Origin: Rothia sp. (in: high G+C Gram-positive bacteria)
GTDB lineage: Bacteria; Actinomycetota; Actinomycetes; Actinomycetales; Micrococcaceae
Assembly: GCF_030540545.1 (NCBI RefSeq)
Contig: NZ_JAUNVZ010000003.1
Coordinates: 124,001-188,000 of the forward strand
DNA length: 64,000 bases
Direction of reading: 5' to 3'
The notes beneath the pieces were generated by a model that searched no databases, was not told the origin of the DNA, and worked only from the letters and a program-made list of their open reading frames with translations. The position numbers were made by a program, and so were the translations under genes. Below are positions 46,428 through 56,410 of the stretch, one piece after another (the stretch's first letter is position 1; each line of letters starts with the position of its first letter).

Positions 46428-49400
46428 GTGGCTGAGCGTGTGCATCATTTGGAGGCTATTTCGCGTGTTGTACGTTCTAATCCTCGGTATGCTGCGGTGG
46501 TGGATGCCGCCTCCCGTTCCGCTGCGCAGCGTAGCTCCCGCGCGCTGATTGGTGCGGTGGCTGGTGTTCAGGCGCCGCTGCTGGCGGATATCTCTTCTGC
46601 GTTGGATCAGCGTGAGACCCTGTTTGTGATTGCACCGACGGAGCGTCAGGCTGAGGATATGGCTCATGCTTTGCGTGCTTTTTTGCCGGCGGAGGATATT
46701 GCGTTGTTCCCGGCGTGGGAGACGTTGCCGCATGAGCGTCTGTCTCCGCGCAGCGATACGGTGGGCGCTCGCTTGCAGGTTTTGCATGCGCTCACTCATG
46801 ATGATCAGCACACGCCGCGTGTGGTGATTGCTCCGGTGCGTGCCGCGATTCAGCCTCTGGTGGCTGGTATTGAGAACCTGGAACCGGTGCATTTGGTGCG
46901 CGGTGAGGAGTATGAGTACAAGGCTGTTATTCGTGCCTTGAACGCTGCCGCGTATTCGCGGGTTGATTTGGTGGCTAAGCGCGGTGAGTATGCGGTGCGC
47001 GGCGGTATTATTGATGTTTTTTCGCCGACGGCACGTTACCCTGTTCGTTTGGAATTCTTTGGTGATGAGCTGGATGAAATTCGCCTCTTTTCGCCCAGCG
47101 ATCAGCGTGCTTTAGGTGCGGATGCACCGCACCCGAGCGAGGTAACTCTGCTGCCCTGCCGCGAGTTGTTGATTACTCCTCAGGTGCAGAGCGCTGCGGC
47201 GCGTTTCCGTGATGAGTACCCGGCGTATTCTTCGATGCTGGAGAAGATTGCCGGCGGTATTTATGTGGAGGGCATGGAGTCTTTGATTCCTCTGCTGGCT
47301 CCGCGGTTGAATTCTGTTCTGTCTCTTCTGCCCTCCGGTTCGCTGGTTATGGTGGCGGAGCCGGAGCGTGTGGCTGCGCGCGCGGAGGATTTGTGGGCGA
47401 CCAATAGAGAATTTTTGAATGCTGCGTGGGCAACGAGCGCGGAGAATGAGGAAGCTGTGACTCCGGTGGATATGCCGGTGGCTGATGCTGGTTTCCGTGA
47501 GCTATCGGCGATTCGTTCCGAGGCGGCTGAGCTGGGTCTTGGCTGGTGGGAGTTGAGCGAGCTGGTGACCGATGAGTCCCTGATTGCTGACGCCCTGGAG
47601 GATGGTGTGGATAGCTTTAGTATTCCGGCGCAGGCGGCTCCTTCCTATACGGGTTCGACTGAGTCGATGCTGGTGGATATTGGCGCCTTGGTGCGCGATG
47701 GCTGGTCGGTGCTGATTGCGACCAATGGCGCGGGTTCTGTGGCGCGTTTGGCGGAGCTTTTTCAACAGGCGCAGGTTCCGGCGGCTTCTTTCCGTGGGGA
47801 GTTGCAGCCTGGGCTGGTTGAGCTGGCTCAGGCGCCTGCACGTGCGGGTTTCCGTATGGAGCAGCAGCGTTTGGCGCTCTTTACCGAGGCGGAGGTTTTG
47901 GGTCGCCGCGGCACCTATGCCCCGCGCGGCAGCGCTCCTAAGCTTAAGCCTCGTCGCCGTCGCGCAGCGGTGGATCCTTTGGCACTAAACCCTGGTGATT
48001 ATGTGGTGCATGAGCGTCACGGTATTGGCCGTTTTGTGCAGATGGAGTCCCGCCCGGTGCCCGGTGCGAGCCCTCTGGCTAAGGATGCTCCCAGTCGCGA
48101 ATATCTGGTGATTGAGTATGCGCCCTCGAAGCGCGGTGGCGCACCGGACCGTCTTTTTGTGCCCAGCGATCAGCTGGATTTGATCTCGCACTATGTGGGC
48201 TCGGATACTCCTGCCCTCTCGAAGATGGGCGGTAGTGACTGGTCGAAAGCTAAGAGCCGTGCCCGTAAGGCGGTGCGCGATATTGCGGCGGATTTGGTGA
48301 AGCTCTATTCGGCGCGTCAGGCTTCTCGCGGTCATGCTTTTAGCGAGGATACGCCCTGGCAACGTGAGCTGGAGGAATCCTTCCCCTATAACGAGACCCC
48401 GGATCAGCTCAACGCCATTTATGAGGTGAAGGCGGATATGGAGCGCGAGGTGCCCATGGATCGCCTGATTTCCGGTGACGTTGGTTTTGGTAAGACTGAG
48501 GTTGCTGTTCGAGCGGCGTTCAAAGCTATTCAGGACGGCAAACAGGTTGCCGTGCTGGTGCCGACCACCCTGCTGGCTCAGCAGCATTTTGAGACCTTCA
48601 CCGAGCGTTTCTCCGGTTTCCCGGTGCGTGTGAAGGTGCTCTCCCGTTTCCAGAAGGCGAAGGAAACCCGTCAGATTACCGAGGAGATCGCTGCGGGCAC
48701 GGTGGATGTGGTGATTGGTACGCACCGTATCCTTTCGGACTCTGTTCAGTTTAAGGACTTGGGCCTGGTCATTATTGACGAGGAGCAGCGCTTTGGTGTG
48801 GAGCATAAGGAGAAGCTGAAGAAATTGCGCACCAATGTGGACGTGCTCGCCATGAGCGCGACCCCCATTCCGCGTACCCTGGAAATGTCCCTGACCGGTA
48901 TCCGCGAAACCTCGACCTTGGCAACCGCGCCTGAGGAGCGTCACCCGGTGCTTACCTATGTGGGTCCGCGCACCGATAACCAGATTATTGCCGCGATTCG
49001 CCGCGAACTCATGCGCGAGGGACAGGTGTTCTTTGTACACAATCGCGTTGCTGATATTGACGATGTTGCCGCCGAGATTGGTCGCCTGGTGCCCGAGGCA
49101 CGTATTGCGACCGCGCACGGCAAGATGAGCGAGTCGCGCCTGGAGCAGATTATTGTGGATTTCTGGGAGCGTCGTTTTGATGTGCTGGTGTGCACCACGA
49201 TTGTGGAAACCGGTCTGGATATTTCCAATGCGAATACCTTGATTGTGGATCAGGCACAAAATTACGGGTTGAGTCAGTTGCATCAGCTGCGCGGCCGTGT
49301 GGGCCGCGGTCGTGAGCGTGCTTATGCCTACTTCCTGTACCCGGCGGGTAAGATGCTGGGCGAGGTGGCACATGAGAGGCTCAAGGCTGTAGCGACCCAT

Positions 49401-50096
49401 AATGAGCTGGGTGCCGGTTTGCAGCTGGCGATGAAGGACCTGGAGATTCGCGGTGCCGGCAATTTGCTCGGTGGTGAACAATCCGGTCATATTGCTGGCG
49501 TGGGTTTTGATCTGTACCTGCGTATGGTGGGCGAGGCGGTCTCGGCATTCCGCGGTGAGTACACCGAGCGTATCCGCGAGGTGAAGGTGGACCTGCCGGT
49601 CAATGCCCATATTCCGCATTCCTATATTGATTCTGAGCGTCTGCGCCTGCAGGCGTACCGTCAGATCGCTTCTGCCGATACTCCCGCCAAGCTGCAGGAG
49701 GCTCGCGAAGAGCTGACCGACCGCTACGGTGCACTGCCAGAGCCGGTGGAGAATCTTCTACGCGTTTCTGCTCTGCGTCAGCTGGCAAGCTCTGCCGGTA
49801 TCCAGGAGATTATGCTCATGGGTCCGAAGGTTCGCGTGGTGACCGATGCGCCCCTGGCGGAGTCTCGCGTGATGCGTCTAGAGCGTGTGTACCCGGGAGC
49901 CACGCATACTCAGCCCAAGGGCATGAGCACCTGGGTGACTCTGCTACCTCGCCCGAAGACCCTGCCGGTGGGCGGTCGTGAGCTGGTGGATGCTGAGATT
50001 CTTCTCTGGGCGGCGAAGATGATTAATTCCATTTTTACCGCCGAGCCGAAGTCTCTGGCTGAGCTGAGCTTGGAGGCCCCGGGGGCTGCCTCTTAA
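46428..50096 (+). CDS. mfd: Transcription-repair coupling factor Mfd
   Basis: Removes RNA polymerase stalled at DNA lesions and recruits UvrA for repair. The 1222 residues contain the UvrB-like N-terminal module (FLPAEDIALFPAWETLPHERLSP), the polymerase-binding RID domain (YVVHERHGIGRFVQM, about 524-538), the helicase Walker A GDVGFGKTEVAVRAAF (about 684-699) and DEEQRFGV box, TATHGKMSE-like GKMSESRLEQ, and the QLRGRVGRGRERAYAYF motif VI. Length is normal. GTG start with GGGAGG 6-7 nt upstream. Divergent from the fibrinogen-like gene at 46.2 kb. Confidence 0.97.
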   Translation: MAERVHHLEAISRVVRSNPRYAAVVDAASRSAAQRSSRALIGAVAGVQAPLLADISSALDQRETLFVIAPTERQAEDMAHALRAFLPAEDIALFPAWETLPHERLSPRSDTVGARLQVLHALTHDDQHTPRVVIAPVRAAIQPLVAGIENLEPVHLVRGEEYEYKAVIRALNAAAYSRVDLVAKRGEYAVRGGIIDVFSPTARYPVRLEFFGDELDEIRLFSPSDQRALGADAPHPSEVTLLPCRELLITPQVQSAAARFRDEYPAYSSMLEKIAGGIYVEGMESLIPLLAPRLNSVLSLLPSGSLVMVAEPERVAARAEDLWATNREFLNAAWATSAENEEAVTPVDMPVADAGFRELSAIRSEAAELGLGWWELSELVTDESLIADALEDGVDSFSIPAQAAPSYTGSTESMLVDIGALVRDGWSVLIATNGAGSVARLAELFQQAQVPAASFRGELQPGLVELAQAPARAGFRMEQQRLALFTEAEVLGRRGTYAPRGSAPKLKPRRRRAAVDPLALNPGDYVVHERHGIGRFVQMESRPVPGASPLAKDAPSREYLVIEYAPSKRGGAPDRLFVPSDQLDLISHYVGSDTPALSKMGGSDWSKAKSRARKAVRDIAADLVKLYSARQASRGHAFSEDTPWQRELEESFPYNETPDQLNAIYEVKADMEREVPMDRLISGDVGFGKTEVAVRAAFKAIQDGKQVAVLVPTTLLAQQHFETFTERFSGFPVRVKVLSRFQKAKETRQITEEIAAGTVDVVIGTHRILSDSVQFKDLGLVIIDEEQRFGVEHKEKLKKLRTNVDVLAMSATPIPRTLEMSLTGIRETSTLATAPEERHPVLTYVGPRTDNQIIAAIRRELMREGQVFFVHNRVADIDDVAAEIGRLVPEARIATAHGKMSESRLEQIIVDFWERRFDVLVCTTIVETGLDISNANTLIVDQAQNYGLSQLHQLRGRVGRGRERAYAYFLYPAGKMLGEVAHERLKAVATHNELGAGLQLAMKDLEIRGAGNLLGGEQSGHIAGVGFDLYLRMVGEAVSAFRGEYTERIREVKVDLPVNAHIPHSYIDSERLRLQAYRQIASADTPAKLQEAREELTDRYGALPEPVENLLRVSALRQLASSAGIQEIMLMGPKVRVVTDAPLAESRVMRLERVYPGATHTQPKGMSTWVTLLPRPKTLPVGGRELVDAEILLWAAKMINSIFTAEPKSLAELSLEAPGAAS

Positions 50097-50240
50097 CCCC
50101 GGGAGAATCTAAATTCCCTCAGCTGCACCCCGCTGCGAATATCGTGTAGGCGCTATCTATGGCGCAATATTCACAATTCGGTATTCGTGGCGGGGTGTTG
50201 CATTTGAATAGTGCGGGTAGAATAGCTCACAATTATTATT

Positions 50241-51641
50241 GTGACTTCTTCTAAAACTCGACGTATTGTAATTCTGGGTGGCGGCCCCGCCGGCTACGAG
50301 GCCGCGCTGGTTGCTGCCTCCTCCGGTGCCGATGTCACCCTGATTGAAAAGAACGCTATCGGTGGCTCCGCTGTGCTCACCGATGTGGTGCCTTCGAAGA
50401 CCCTGATTGCTACCGCGGAGACCATGACTCAGTTCTCCGACGCCGGCAGCCTGGGCATTGAAAATATGCAGGGTTTGACCCCTCAGCTGCGCGTGGATAT
50501 GAACAAGGTGAACACCCGCGTGCTCAACCTCGCTAAGCAGCAGTCTGCCGATATTAAGCGCGCTCTGGCTACCGCGGGCGTTAAGCTCATTCACGGTTCT
50601 GCTCGTCTTGCCGACCGCCACACCGTGCACGTGACCGATAATACCGGTCTGGAGTATGAGCTGCACGCTGATTTTGTGCTGTTGGCTGTGGGCACCCACC
50701 CGCGCGAAATGGCTACCGGCATGCCCGATGGCGAGCGCATTCTGACTTGGACTCAGCTGTATAATCTGCGCGAGGTTCCCGAAGAGCTGATCGTGATCGG
50801 TTCGGGTGTGACCGGTGCCGAGTTCGCTTCCGCTTATGAGGGTCTGGGCTCGAAGGTTACTCTGATTTCTTCTCGCGATCGTGTGCTTCCCGGTGAGGAT
50901 GAAGACGCAGCTCGCGTACTGGAGGACGTTTTTGAACGCCGTGGCGTGCGCGTGATGCCGCGCTCGCGTGCAGATGCTGTGGAGCGTACCGAGGCTGGCG
51001 TGGTGGTGACCCTTTCTGATGGCCGTAAGGTCTCGGGTACTCACTGCCTGGTGGCTATTGGTTCTATTCCCAATACTGCGGATATGGGTCTTGAGGAGGC
51101 TGGCGTTGAGCTGGCTCCCAGCGGTCACGTACTGGTAGATGGTGTGTCCCGTACCTCGGTGAACAATATCTATGCTGCCGGTGATTGCACCGGCGTGTAC
51201 CCCCTGGCATCCGTGGCGGCTATGCAGGGTCGTATCGCTATGGCTCACGTGCTCGGCGATATCGTCAAGCCCCTGCGCACCGACCAGGTTGCGGCGAATA
51301 TTTTCACCTCCCCCGAGATTGCGACCGTAGGCATTACCGAGAAGGAACTCAACGATGGCGACCGCCGAGGTGATGCCGTCATGATTCCTCTGCCCACCAA
51401 TCCGCGCGCCAAGATGATGGCTGTGACCGAGGGCTTTGTGAAGATTTTCGCCCGCAAGCACTCCGGCACCGTGATCGGTGGCGTGGTCGTGGGTCCACGT
51501 GCCTCCGAGCTGATTTTCCCCATTTCCCTGGCGGTGGATAAGAAGCTGAACGTGGACGATCTGGCGGAGACCTTTGCCGTGTACCCGTCCCTGACCGGTA
51601 CCATTGCCGAGGCTGCGCGTCGTCTGCACCCGCGCTACTAA
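50241..51641 (+). CDS. lpdA: NAD(P)H-quinone dehydrogenase LpdA (flavoprotein disulfide-reductase family)
   Basis: FAD enzyme of the two-dinucleotide-binding family. The 466 residues have the FAD motif LGGGPAGYEAALVAASSG, NAD(P)-binding VIGSGVTGAEFASAYEGLGS, and the second FAD motif NNIYAAGDCTG. The redox-active CxxxxC pair that lipoamide dehydrogenases carry after the first motif is absent; the position reads IGGSAVLTDVVPSK. That is the same substitution as in mycobacterial LpdA (Rv3303c), which reduces quinones instead of disulfides. The GTG start lacks a Shine-Dalgarno sequence; CACAAT lies 7 nt upstream, so leaderless translation is possible. Confidence 0.88.
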   Translation: MTSSKTRRIVILGGGPAGYEAALVAASSGADVTLIEKNAIGGSAVLTDVVPSKTLIATAETMTQFSDAGSLGIENMQGLTPQLRVDMNKVNTRVLNLAKQQSADIKRALATAGVKLIHGSARLADRHTVHVTDNTGLEYELHADFVLLAVGTHPREMATGMPDGERILTWTQLYNLREVPEELIVIGSGVTGAEFASAYEGLGSKVTLISSRDRVLPGEDEDAARVLEDVFERRGVRVMPRSRADAVERTEAGVVVTLSDGRKVSGTHCLVAIGSIPNTADMGLEEAGVELAPSGHVLVDGVSRTSVNNIYAAGDCTGVYPLASVAAMQGRIAMAHVLGDIVKPLRTDQVAANIFTSPEIATVGITEKELNDGDRRGDAVMIPLPTNPRAKMMAVTEGFVKIFARKHSGTVIGGVVVGPRASELIFPISLAVDKKLNVDDLAETFAVYPSLTGTIAEAARRLHPRY

Positions 51642-51683
51642 AGGACGCTACGTACCTGGCCCCTCTATCGGGTAGATAAACTC

Positions 51684-51720
51684 AGGGAGCCGGTGATTCA
51701 TGACGAATCACCGGCTCCCT
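51684..51720. terminator. Bidirectional terminator between lpdA and the MFS gene
   Basis: 16-bp perfect stem AGGGAGCCGGTGATTC and its complement, 5-nt loop, between convergent genes. Confidence 0.92.
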
Positions 51721-51753
51721 TAGTGTTTTGTAGAGAAGCTAGTAGATCAAGCC

Positions 51754-53172
51754 TTAGGCCTTAGCCTCTTCCTTTTCTTCGCCCACAGCGTCCATATCAA
51801 TATCCTTGGTCTCATGGGTGAGCAGGATAAAGATAATGCTCAGGATTGCAGCAATGGCCAGGTACAGACCCACCGCGCCGGTACCGTAAGCGGAGTTGAG
51901 CGCCACGGCAACGAAGGGGGTCAGAGATGCGCCCAGAATACTTGCAATATTGTAGGCAAGACCCGAGGCGGTGTAACGCACATTGGTCGGGTACAGCTCG
52001 GGCAGGTAGGCACTCATCGAACCGAAGGAGAAGCCCATCAGCAGCATACCCACCGAGAGGAATACGGTAATCAGCACGGTGTTTGCACCCGCACCGGTGC
52101 CCAGACGCTCCGGGTTCAGGAAGTACACGAAGGACAGACCGAAAATCGCAATAGCGATGGTGGTCCACAGCTGCTGCTTGCGGCGACCGTACTTATCGGC
52201 GTAGTAACCCGAGAGAGGAATAGCGACAGCGAAGAAGACAATGGAGATCAGCTGAATAATCAGGAAGGTGCTGTAGCTAATGCCCAGACCGCCCTTTTCG
52301 GGCTTGGCAATACCGTAGGAGAGAATCCACGCGGTCATCAGGTAGAAGAGCACATAGCAGGCAACCATAATGAAGGTACCCTGAATAATGGGCCACCATG
52401 CGGTGCGCACTGCAGCAACCAGAGGGGTCTTAACCTTCTTGTCTTCCTTAATAACCTTCTGGAAGACGGGGGTTTCCTCCAGCTTGAAACGCACGTACAG
52501 ACCCACAGCAACCATCACAATGGAGCACAGGAAGGGAATACGCCAGCCCCAGACCAGGAAAGCGCTGTCCAGATTACCCTTATCGCGGGTGGAATCAAAG
52601 CCCATCAGAGCGGTCAGAATCAGCATAAAGCCGTTCGCGAGAATAAAGCCGATGGGTGCGCCCAGCTGCGGCCACATAGCTGCGCGTGCACGCTTGCCCG
52701 GCTCGGAGTATTCACTGGCCAGCAGCGCCGCACCGGACCATTCGCCGCCCAGACCCAGGCCCTGGCAGAAACGCAGAATGGTCAGCATTGCCGGTGCCCA
52801 GATACCAATCTGCTGGTAGGTGGGTAGCAGACCGATGAAGAAAGTCGCTAGGCCCATGGTCAGTAGCGCGCCGACCAGGGTTGCTTTACGACCGATCTTA
52901 TCGCCAAAGTGGCCGAAGATAATGGAACCGACGGGGCGAGCAACGAATGCCACACCGAAGGTTGCGAAGGAGGTCAGCAGTGCGGTGGTCGGGTCCTGGG
53001 TGTTCGCGAAGAAGAGCGCAGGGAAGACCGCCACGGCTGCGGTGGCGTAGATATAGAAGTCGTAGAATTCGATAGTGGTGCCCACCAGGGAGGCGATAAT
53101 GACCTGTCCCCTGGTGGTCTTGGATACAGGTGCTTCCGCTACCTGATCCGTGGTAGTCACAGTTGAGCTCAT
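51754..53172 (-). CDS. MFS transporter, MHS (metabolite:H+ symporter) family
   Basis: Proton-driven importer of an organic acid or compatible solute. The 472 residues form 12 membrane helices. The family motifs are clear: SLVGTTIEFYDFYIYATAA at helix 1, RPVGSIIFGHFGDKIGRKATL in the helix 2-3 loop, RFCQGLGLGGEWSGAALLASEYS in helix 4, and PELYPTNVRYTASGLAYN late. It belongs with ShiA/ProP-like proteins; the substrate cannot be inferred. The start at 53172 has AAAGGAC upstream; the frame extends 93 nt further. The acidic C-terminus is cytoplasmic. Confidence 0.88.
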   Translation of the reverse strand: MSSTVTTTDQVAEAPVSKTTRGQVIIASLVGTTIEFYDFYIYATAAVAVFPALFFANTQDPTTALLTSFATFGVAFVARPVGSIIFGHFGDKIGRKATLVGALLTMGLATFFIGLLPTYQQIGIWAPAMLTILRFCQGLGLGGEWSGAALLASEYSEPGKRARAAMWPQLGAPIGFILANGFMLILTALMGFDSTRDKGNLDSAFLVWGWRIPFLCSIVMVAVGLYVRFKLEETPVFQKVIKEDKKVKTPLVAAVRTAWWPIIQGTFIMVACYVLFYLMTAWILSYGIAKPEKGGLGISYSTFLIIQLISIVFFAVAIPLSGYYADKYGRRKQQLWTTIAIAIFGLSFVYFLNPERLGTGAGANTVLITVFLSVGMLLMGFSFGSMSAYLPELYPTNVRYTASGLAYNIASILGASLTPFVAVALNSAYGTGAVGLYLAIAAILSIIFILLTHETKDIDMDAVGEEKEEAKA

Positions 53173-53493
53173 GGCTGTCCTTTGTGAATTGTGTGTTGAA
53201 AATTCTCCGCGCGCGGCGGATATCTTAGGCACGAGGGGATAGCGAAGGCTATCTGAACATCGCACTTAAGGCATACCGTATAACTCTACGCGCTTAAACC
53301 TATGATTGTAAATATTTTCACGCCCTGATACCCCTATACGGACAGTGAATATGCACTCTATGTATAATGTCCAGCCCGGGCAGATACCTGCCCAACTGCC
53401 AGCTCAAACTACCAGCTCAAGAAAAAGAGGGCAGCACAAAGCCCCGCATTCCTTTCTCAACGAATACGGGGCTTTGAGAAGTGTCTCTAGAGA
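53173..53493. other. Intergenic region between the MFS gene and the carboxylase gene
   Basis: About 320 bases with a terminator hairpin at 53437-53476. The rest is A+T-rich with the MFS promoter presumably near 53200-53340; no gene seen. Confidence 0.5.
53437..53476 (-). terminator. Terminator after the acyl-CoA carboxylase gene
   Basis: 15-bp stem CAAAGCCCCGCATTC / GAATACGGGGCTTTG (one wobble), 18 nt past the carboxylase stop on the minus strand, followed by a TTTTTC run. Confidence 0.8.
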
Positions 53494-55317
53494 CTACTTA
53501 ATGGTCGCCAGCACAGCACCAGCGGTGACAGTATCACCGGCAGCAGCGGACAGACCGGAAATCTTACCCGCCTTATGAGCATTAATGGGCTGCTCCATCT
53601 TCATAGCCTCCAGCACCAGCACCAAATCGCCCTCGGCAACGGTATCGCCATCAGAGACAGCAACCTTCACAATGGTGCCCTGCATGGGGCTGGTCAGATC
53701 ATTACCGTTCGCGGCAGAGGAGGCGCCGCGAGCGCTACGGGACTTACGCGACTTGGAGGCACTCTTCGCGGCGGGCTTGGAGGCACCAGCAGCCAAGTCC
53801 CCGGGCAGTACAACTTCCAGGCGCTTGCCGTTGACCTCAACAACCACTCGCTGACGGTCCTCATCCTCACTATCGGCAGCACCCAGGGTACCGTCGTACT
53901 GGGGGATAGTGTTCTTAAACTCGGTCTCAATCCAGCGAGTGTGCACCTTGAACGGCTCACCCTCAGCCGGTGCGAAAGCGGGCTCGTCCAGCACCACGCG
54001 GTGGAAGGGAACCACGGTGGGCATACCCTCAATATTCAGCTCAGCCAGGGCGCGACGGGCACGAGCCAGAGCCTGAGTGCGGTCAGCGCCGGTAACAATC
54101 AGCTTTGCCAGCATGGAGTCGAAGTTACCGCCGATGACATCGCCTTCAACAATGCCAGAATCCCAACGCACACCGGGGCCGGTGGGAATCTGCAGCTTCT
54201 CGACGGTACCGGGGGCGGGCATAAAGGAACGGCCCGCATCCTCACCATTAATACGGAACTCAAAAGAGTGGCCGCGCAGTACCGGGTCTTCGGTGCCGAT
54301 CTTCTCGCCGCGGGCAATGCGGAACTGCTCGCGTACCAGATCCAGACCGGAGATTTCCTCGGAGACCGGGTGCTCCACCTGCAGGCGGGTGTTTACTTCC
54401 AGGAAGGAAATGGTGCCGTCGGTACCGACCAGGAACTCGCAGGTACCTGCACCCATATAGCCGGCCTCACGCAAAATAGCCTTGGACGCCTCGTATAGGC
54501 GCTCATTCTGCTCATCGCTCAGGTACGGTGCGGGCGCCTCTTCAACCAGCTTCTGATTGCGGCGCTGCAGGGAGCAGTCACGGGTGGATACCACAATAAC
54601 ATTGCCGTAGGCATCCGCCAGGCACTGGGTTTCAACGTGGCGCGGGGAGTCCAGGAATCGCTCAATAAAGCATTCGCCGCGACCAAAGGCAGCGGTTGCC
54701 TCACGCACAGCGGATTCGTACATTTCCACAATTTCGCTGCGCTCGCGTGCCACCTTAATACCGCGACCGCCACCACCAAAAGCGGCCTTGACCGCTACGG
54801 GCAGGCCGAACTCATCGGCGAAGTCCAGCACTTCCTGAGCGCTGGAAACGGGGTCCTTGGTGCCGGGCACCAGGGGAGCGCCCACCTTCTGTGCAATGTG
54901 GCGGGCAGCGACCTTATCGCCCAGCTGGGTAATGGATTCGGGGGAAGGACCAATCCAGGTCAGACCGGCATCCAGGCACTTCTGAGCGAACTCTGCGTTT
55001 TCGGAGAGGAAGCCGTAGCCGGGGTGCACGGCATCTGCCTGGGAACGGATAGCAATCTCAATGAGCTTGTCCATGACCAGGTAGGACTGTGCAGCGGTGG
55101 CACCACCCAGGGCGTAGGCTTCGTCGGCAAGCTTAACGTGCAGGGCGTCGCGATCGGGGTCGGCATATACTGCAACGGTTTTAATGCCTTCATCGCGTGC
55201 TGCGCGGATAACGCGCACGGCGATTTCACCGCGGTTGGCAATGAGTACCTTGCTGACCGGTCCGGTGTGCTTGCCCTCTACGGCGGTAAAAGCGGTAGCG
55301 TCGTGGGTAGTAGTCAC
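53494..55317 (-). CDS. Acetyl/propionyl-CoA carboxylase alpha subunit (biotin carboxylase-BCCP)
   Basis: Carboxylates biotin with bicarbonate and ATP and carries it to a separate carboxyltransferase (AccD-type, not in this window). The 607 residues hold the biotin carboxylase domain (about 22-470) with [35 protein letters not shown], the glycine-rich [12 protein letters not shown] and the active-site [15 protein letters not shown] basic Ala/Ser linker (about 505-530) precedes the BCCP domain with the biotinylation motif EAMKMEQP (Lys573). This is the accA3-type architecture of actinobacteria. GTG start with AAGGAG 7 nt upstream. maf lies upstream on the same strand, a familiar neighbour. Confidence 0.95.
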   Translation of the reverse strand: MTTTHDATAFTAVEGKHTGPVSKVLIANRGEIAVRVIRAARDEGIKTVAVYADPDRDALHVKLADEAYALGGATAAQSYLVMDKLIEIAIRSQADAVHPGYGFLSENAEFAQKCLDAGLTWIGPSPESITQLGDKVAARHIAQKVGAPLVPGTKDPVSSAQEVLDFADEFGLPVAVKAAFGGGGRGIKVARERSEIVEMYESAVREATAAFGRGECFIERFLDSPRHVETQCLADAYGNVIVVSTRDCSLQRRNQKLVEEAPAPYLSDEQNERLYEASKAILREAGYMGAGTCEFLVGTDGTISFLEVNTRLQVEHPVSEEISGLDLVREQFRIARGEKIGTEDPVLRGHSFEFRINGEDAGRSFMPAPGTVEKLQIPTGPGVRWDSGIVEGDVIGGNFDSMLAKLIVTGADRTQALARARRALAELNIEGMPTVVPFHRVVLDEPAFAPAEGEPFKVHTRWIETEFKNTIPQYDGTLGAADSEDEDRQRVVVEVNGKRLEVVLPGDLAAGASKPAAKSASKSRKSRSARGASSAANGNDLTSPMQGTIVKVAVSDGDTVAEGDLVLVLEAMKMEQPINAHKAGKISGLSAAAGDTVTAGAVLATIK

Positions 55318-55571
55318 GGATAAGCTCCTTCTATCCTTGATCTATGGTCTCGGATAGTCTCTCGCTAGTGTGGTGCGTGGCGCTCGCGCGCAGGGCGCGG
55401 GTATAACACGCATTACTTAACATATAAATTCTAACAGCCGGTCAGCTAAACCTTAGTCTTCAAACAGCCCAGAAAGCTCAAAGAATGCTGAAGATTCACG
55501 TGAAAGTTTAGTCTGGGCCCTCACTCATCGGTGCAGGAGGCGCTTTTCGGCGATTACGCAGGGCCAAGAGA

Positions 55572-56276
55572 CTAGCGTTCAGTCGGGCTCACCCAGAAAT
55601 CCATGATGGCAAGATGACGTTCGGAGAGCATCACTCGTAGAGCCTGAATGCTCAAACCCACCACGGTATGGAACTCACCCTCAATACGGGAAATAAAGGC
55701 GGCACCGTAGCCATCCAGAGTAAAGGAACCGGCAACCTCCAGCGGCTCGGTGGTGGCAATATAGGCGTCAATTTCCTGCTCAGTCATGGAGTCAAAGAAA
55801 ACGCGGGCGCTGCGCAGCTGAGCAAGAGGCTCGGTAGCAGGCTCGCGCAGATCAATGAGAGCATGACCGGTATGCAGCACACCGTGCGAGCCGCTCATGG
55901 CGCTCATACGCTCGCGCGCCACCTGCGGGCTATGGGGCTTACCGTAGGCAAAACCGCCCACCTCAAAAACCGAATCGCAGCCAAGTACCAGGGCATTGTT
56001 CACCCCGGCGGCGCGAAGCTCAGCCACCACGGCACCCACCTTGGCCTCGGCGAGCAGCTGGGCGGTGGCGGCGGGGGAGAGAGCGGGCTGCCCGGCAGCT
56101 TGCGCACGGTCAGAAGCTGCTTTAAGAACAGCGTCCTCATCCACGGAAGACACCATCACCATAAAACGCACCCCGGAATCCTGCAGGAGCTTACGGCGTG
56201 CGGGTGAGGCGGAGGCAAGCACCAGCACGGGGGAATCAGACAGGGACGCAGCGGCAGCAATTTCAGAAATACTCAT
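55572..56276 (-). CDS. maf: Maf-family nucleotide pyrophosphatase
   Basis: House-cleaning hydrolase for non-canonical or modified nucleoside triphosphates, linked to septation control in the family. In the 234 residues, VLASASPARRKLLQDSGV is the N-terminal signature, DSVFEVGGFAYGKP and the GSFTLDGYGAAFISRIEG segment carry the phosphate-binding Lys/Asp/Glu residues. A short insertion after the first helix separates DSVFEV. The start at 56276 is chosen since ATG lies exactly 6 nt after TACAAT; the frame also opens at 56333 without family similarity. Confidence 0.9.
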   Translation of the reverse strand: MSISEIAAAASLSDSPVLVLASASPARRKLLQDSGVRFMVMVSSVDEDAVLKAASDRAQAAGQPALSPAATAQLLAEAKVGAVVAELRAAGVNNALVLGCDSVFEVGGFAYGKPHSPQVARERMSAMSGSHGVLHTGHALIDLREPATEPLAQLRSARVFFDSMTEQEIDAYIATTEPLEVAGSFTLDGYGAAFISRIEGEFHTVVGLSIQALRVMLSERHLAIMDFWVSPTER

Positions 56277-56288
56277 ACACCCATTGTA
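56274..56288 (-). promoter_or_regulatory. Leaderless promoter of maf (-10 TACAAT)
   Basis: Minus strand: TACAAT (56288-56283), 6-nt spacer GGGTGT, then ATG (56276-56274). No ribosome binding site. Confidence 0.62.
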
Positions 56289-56410
56289 AAAGTTCGGGAC
56301 CTCAGCGTGCCCTTTGGCGCTTCTACCAAACAACCCATATGCACACAGGGATATAGCGAGCAGAAAGATACAATAGAAACCAAGAAAATACCCGCCACGA
56401 AAGGCACATT

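Noticed and set aside
47985..49619. Minus-strand frame of 544 codons opposite mfd
   Set aside because: mfd has all expected motifs in the plus frame; the antisense sequence is His/Thr-rich and domain-free.
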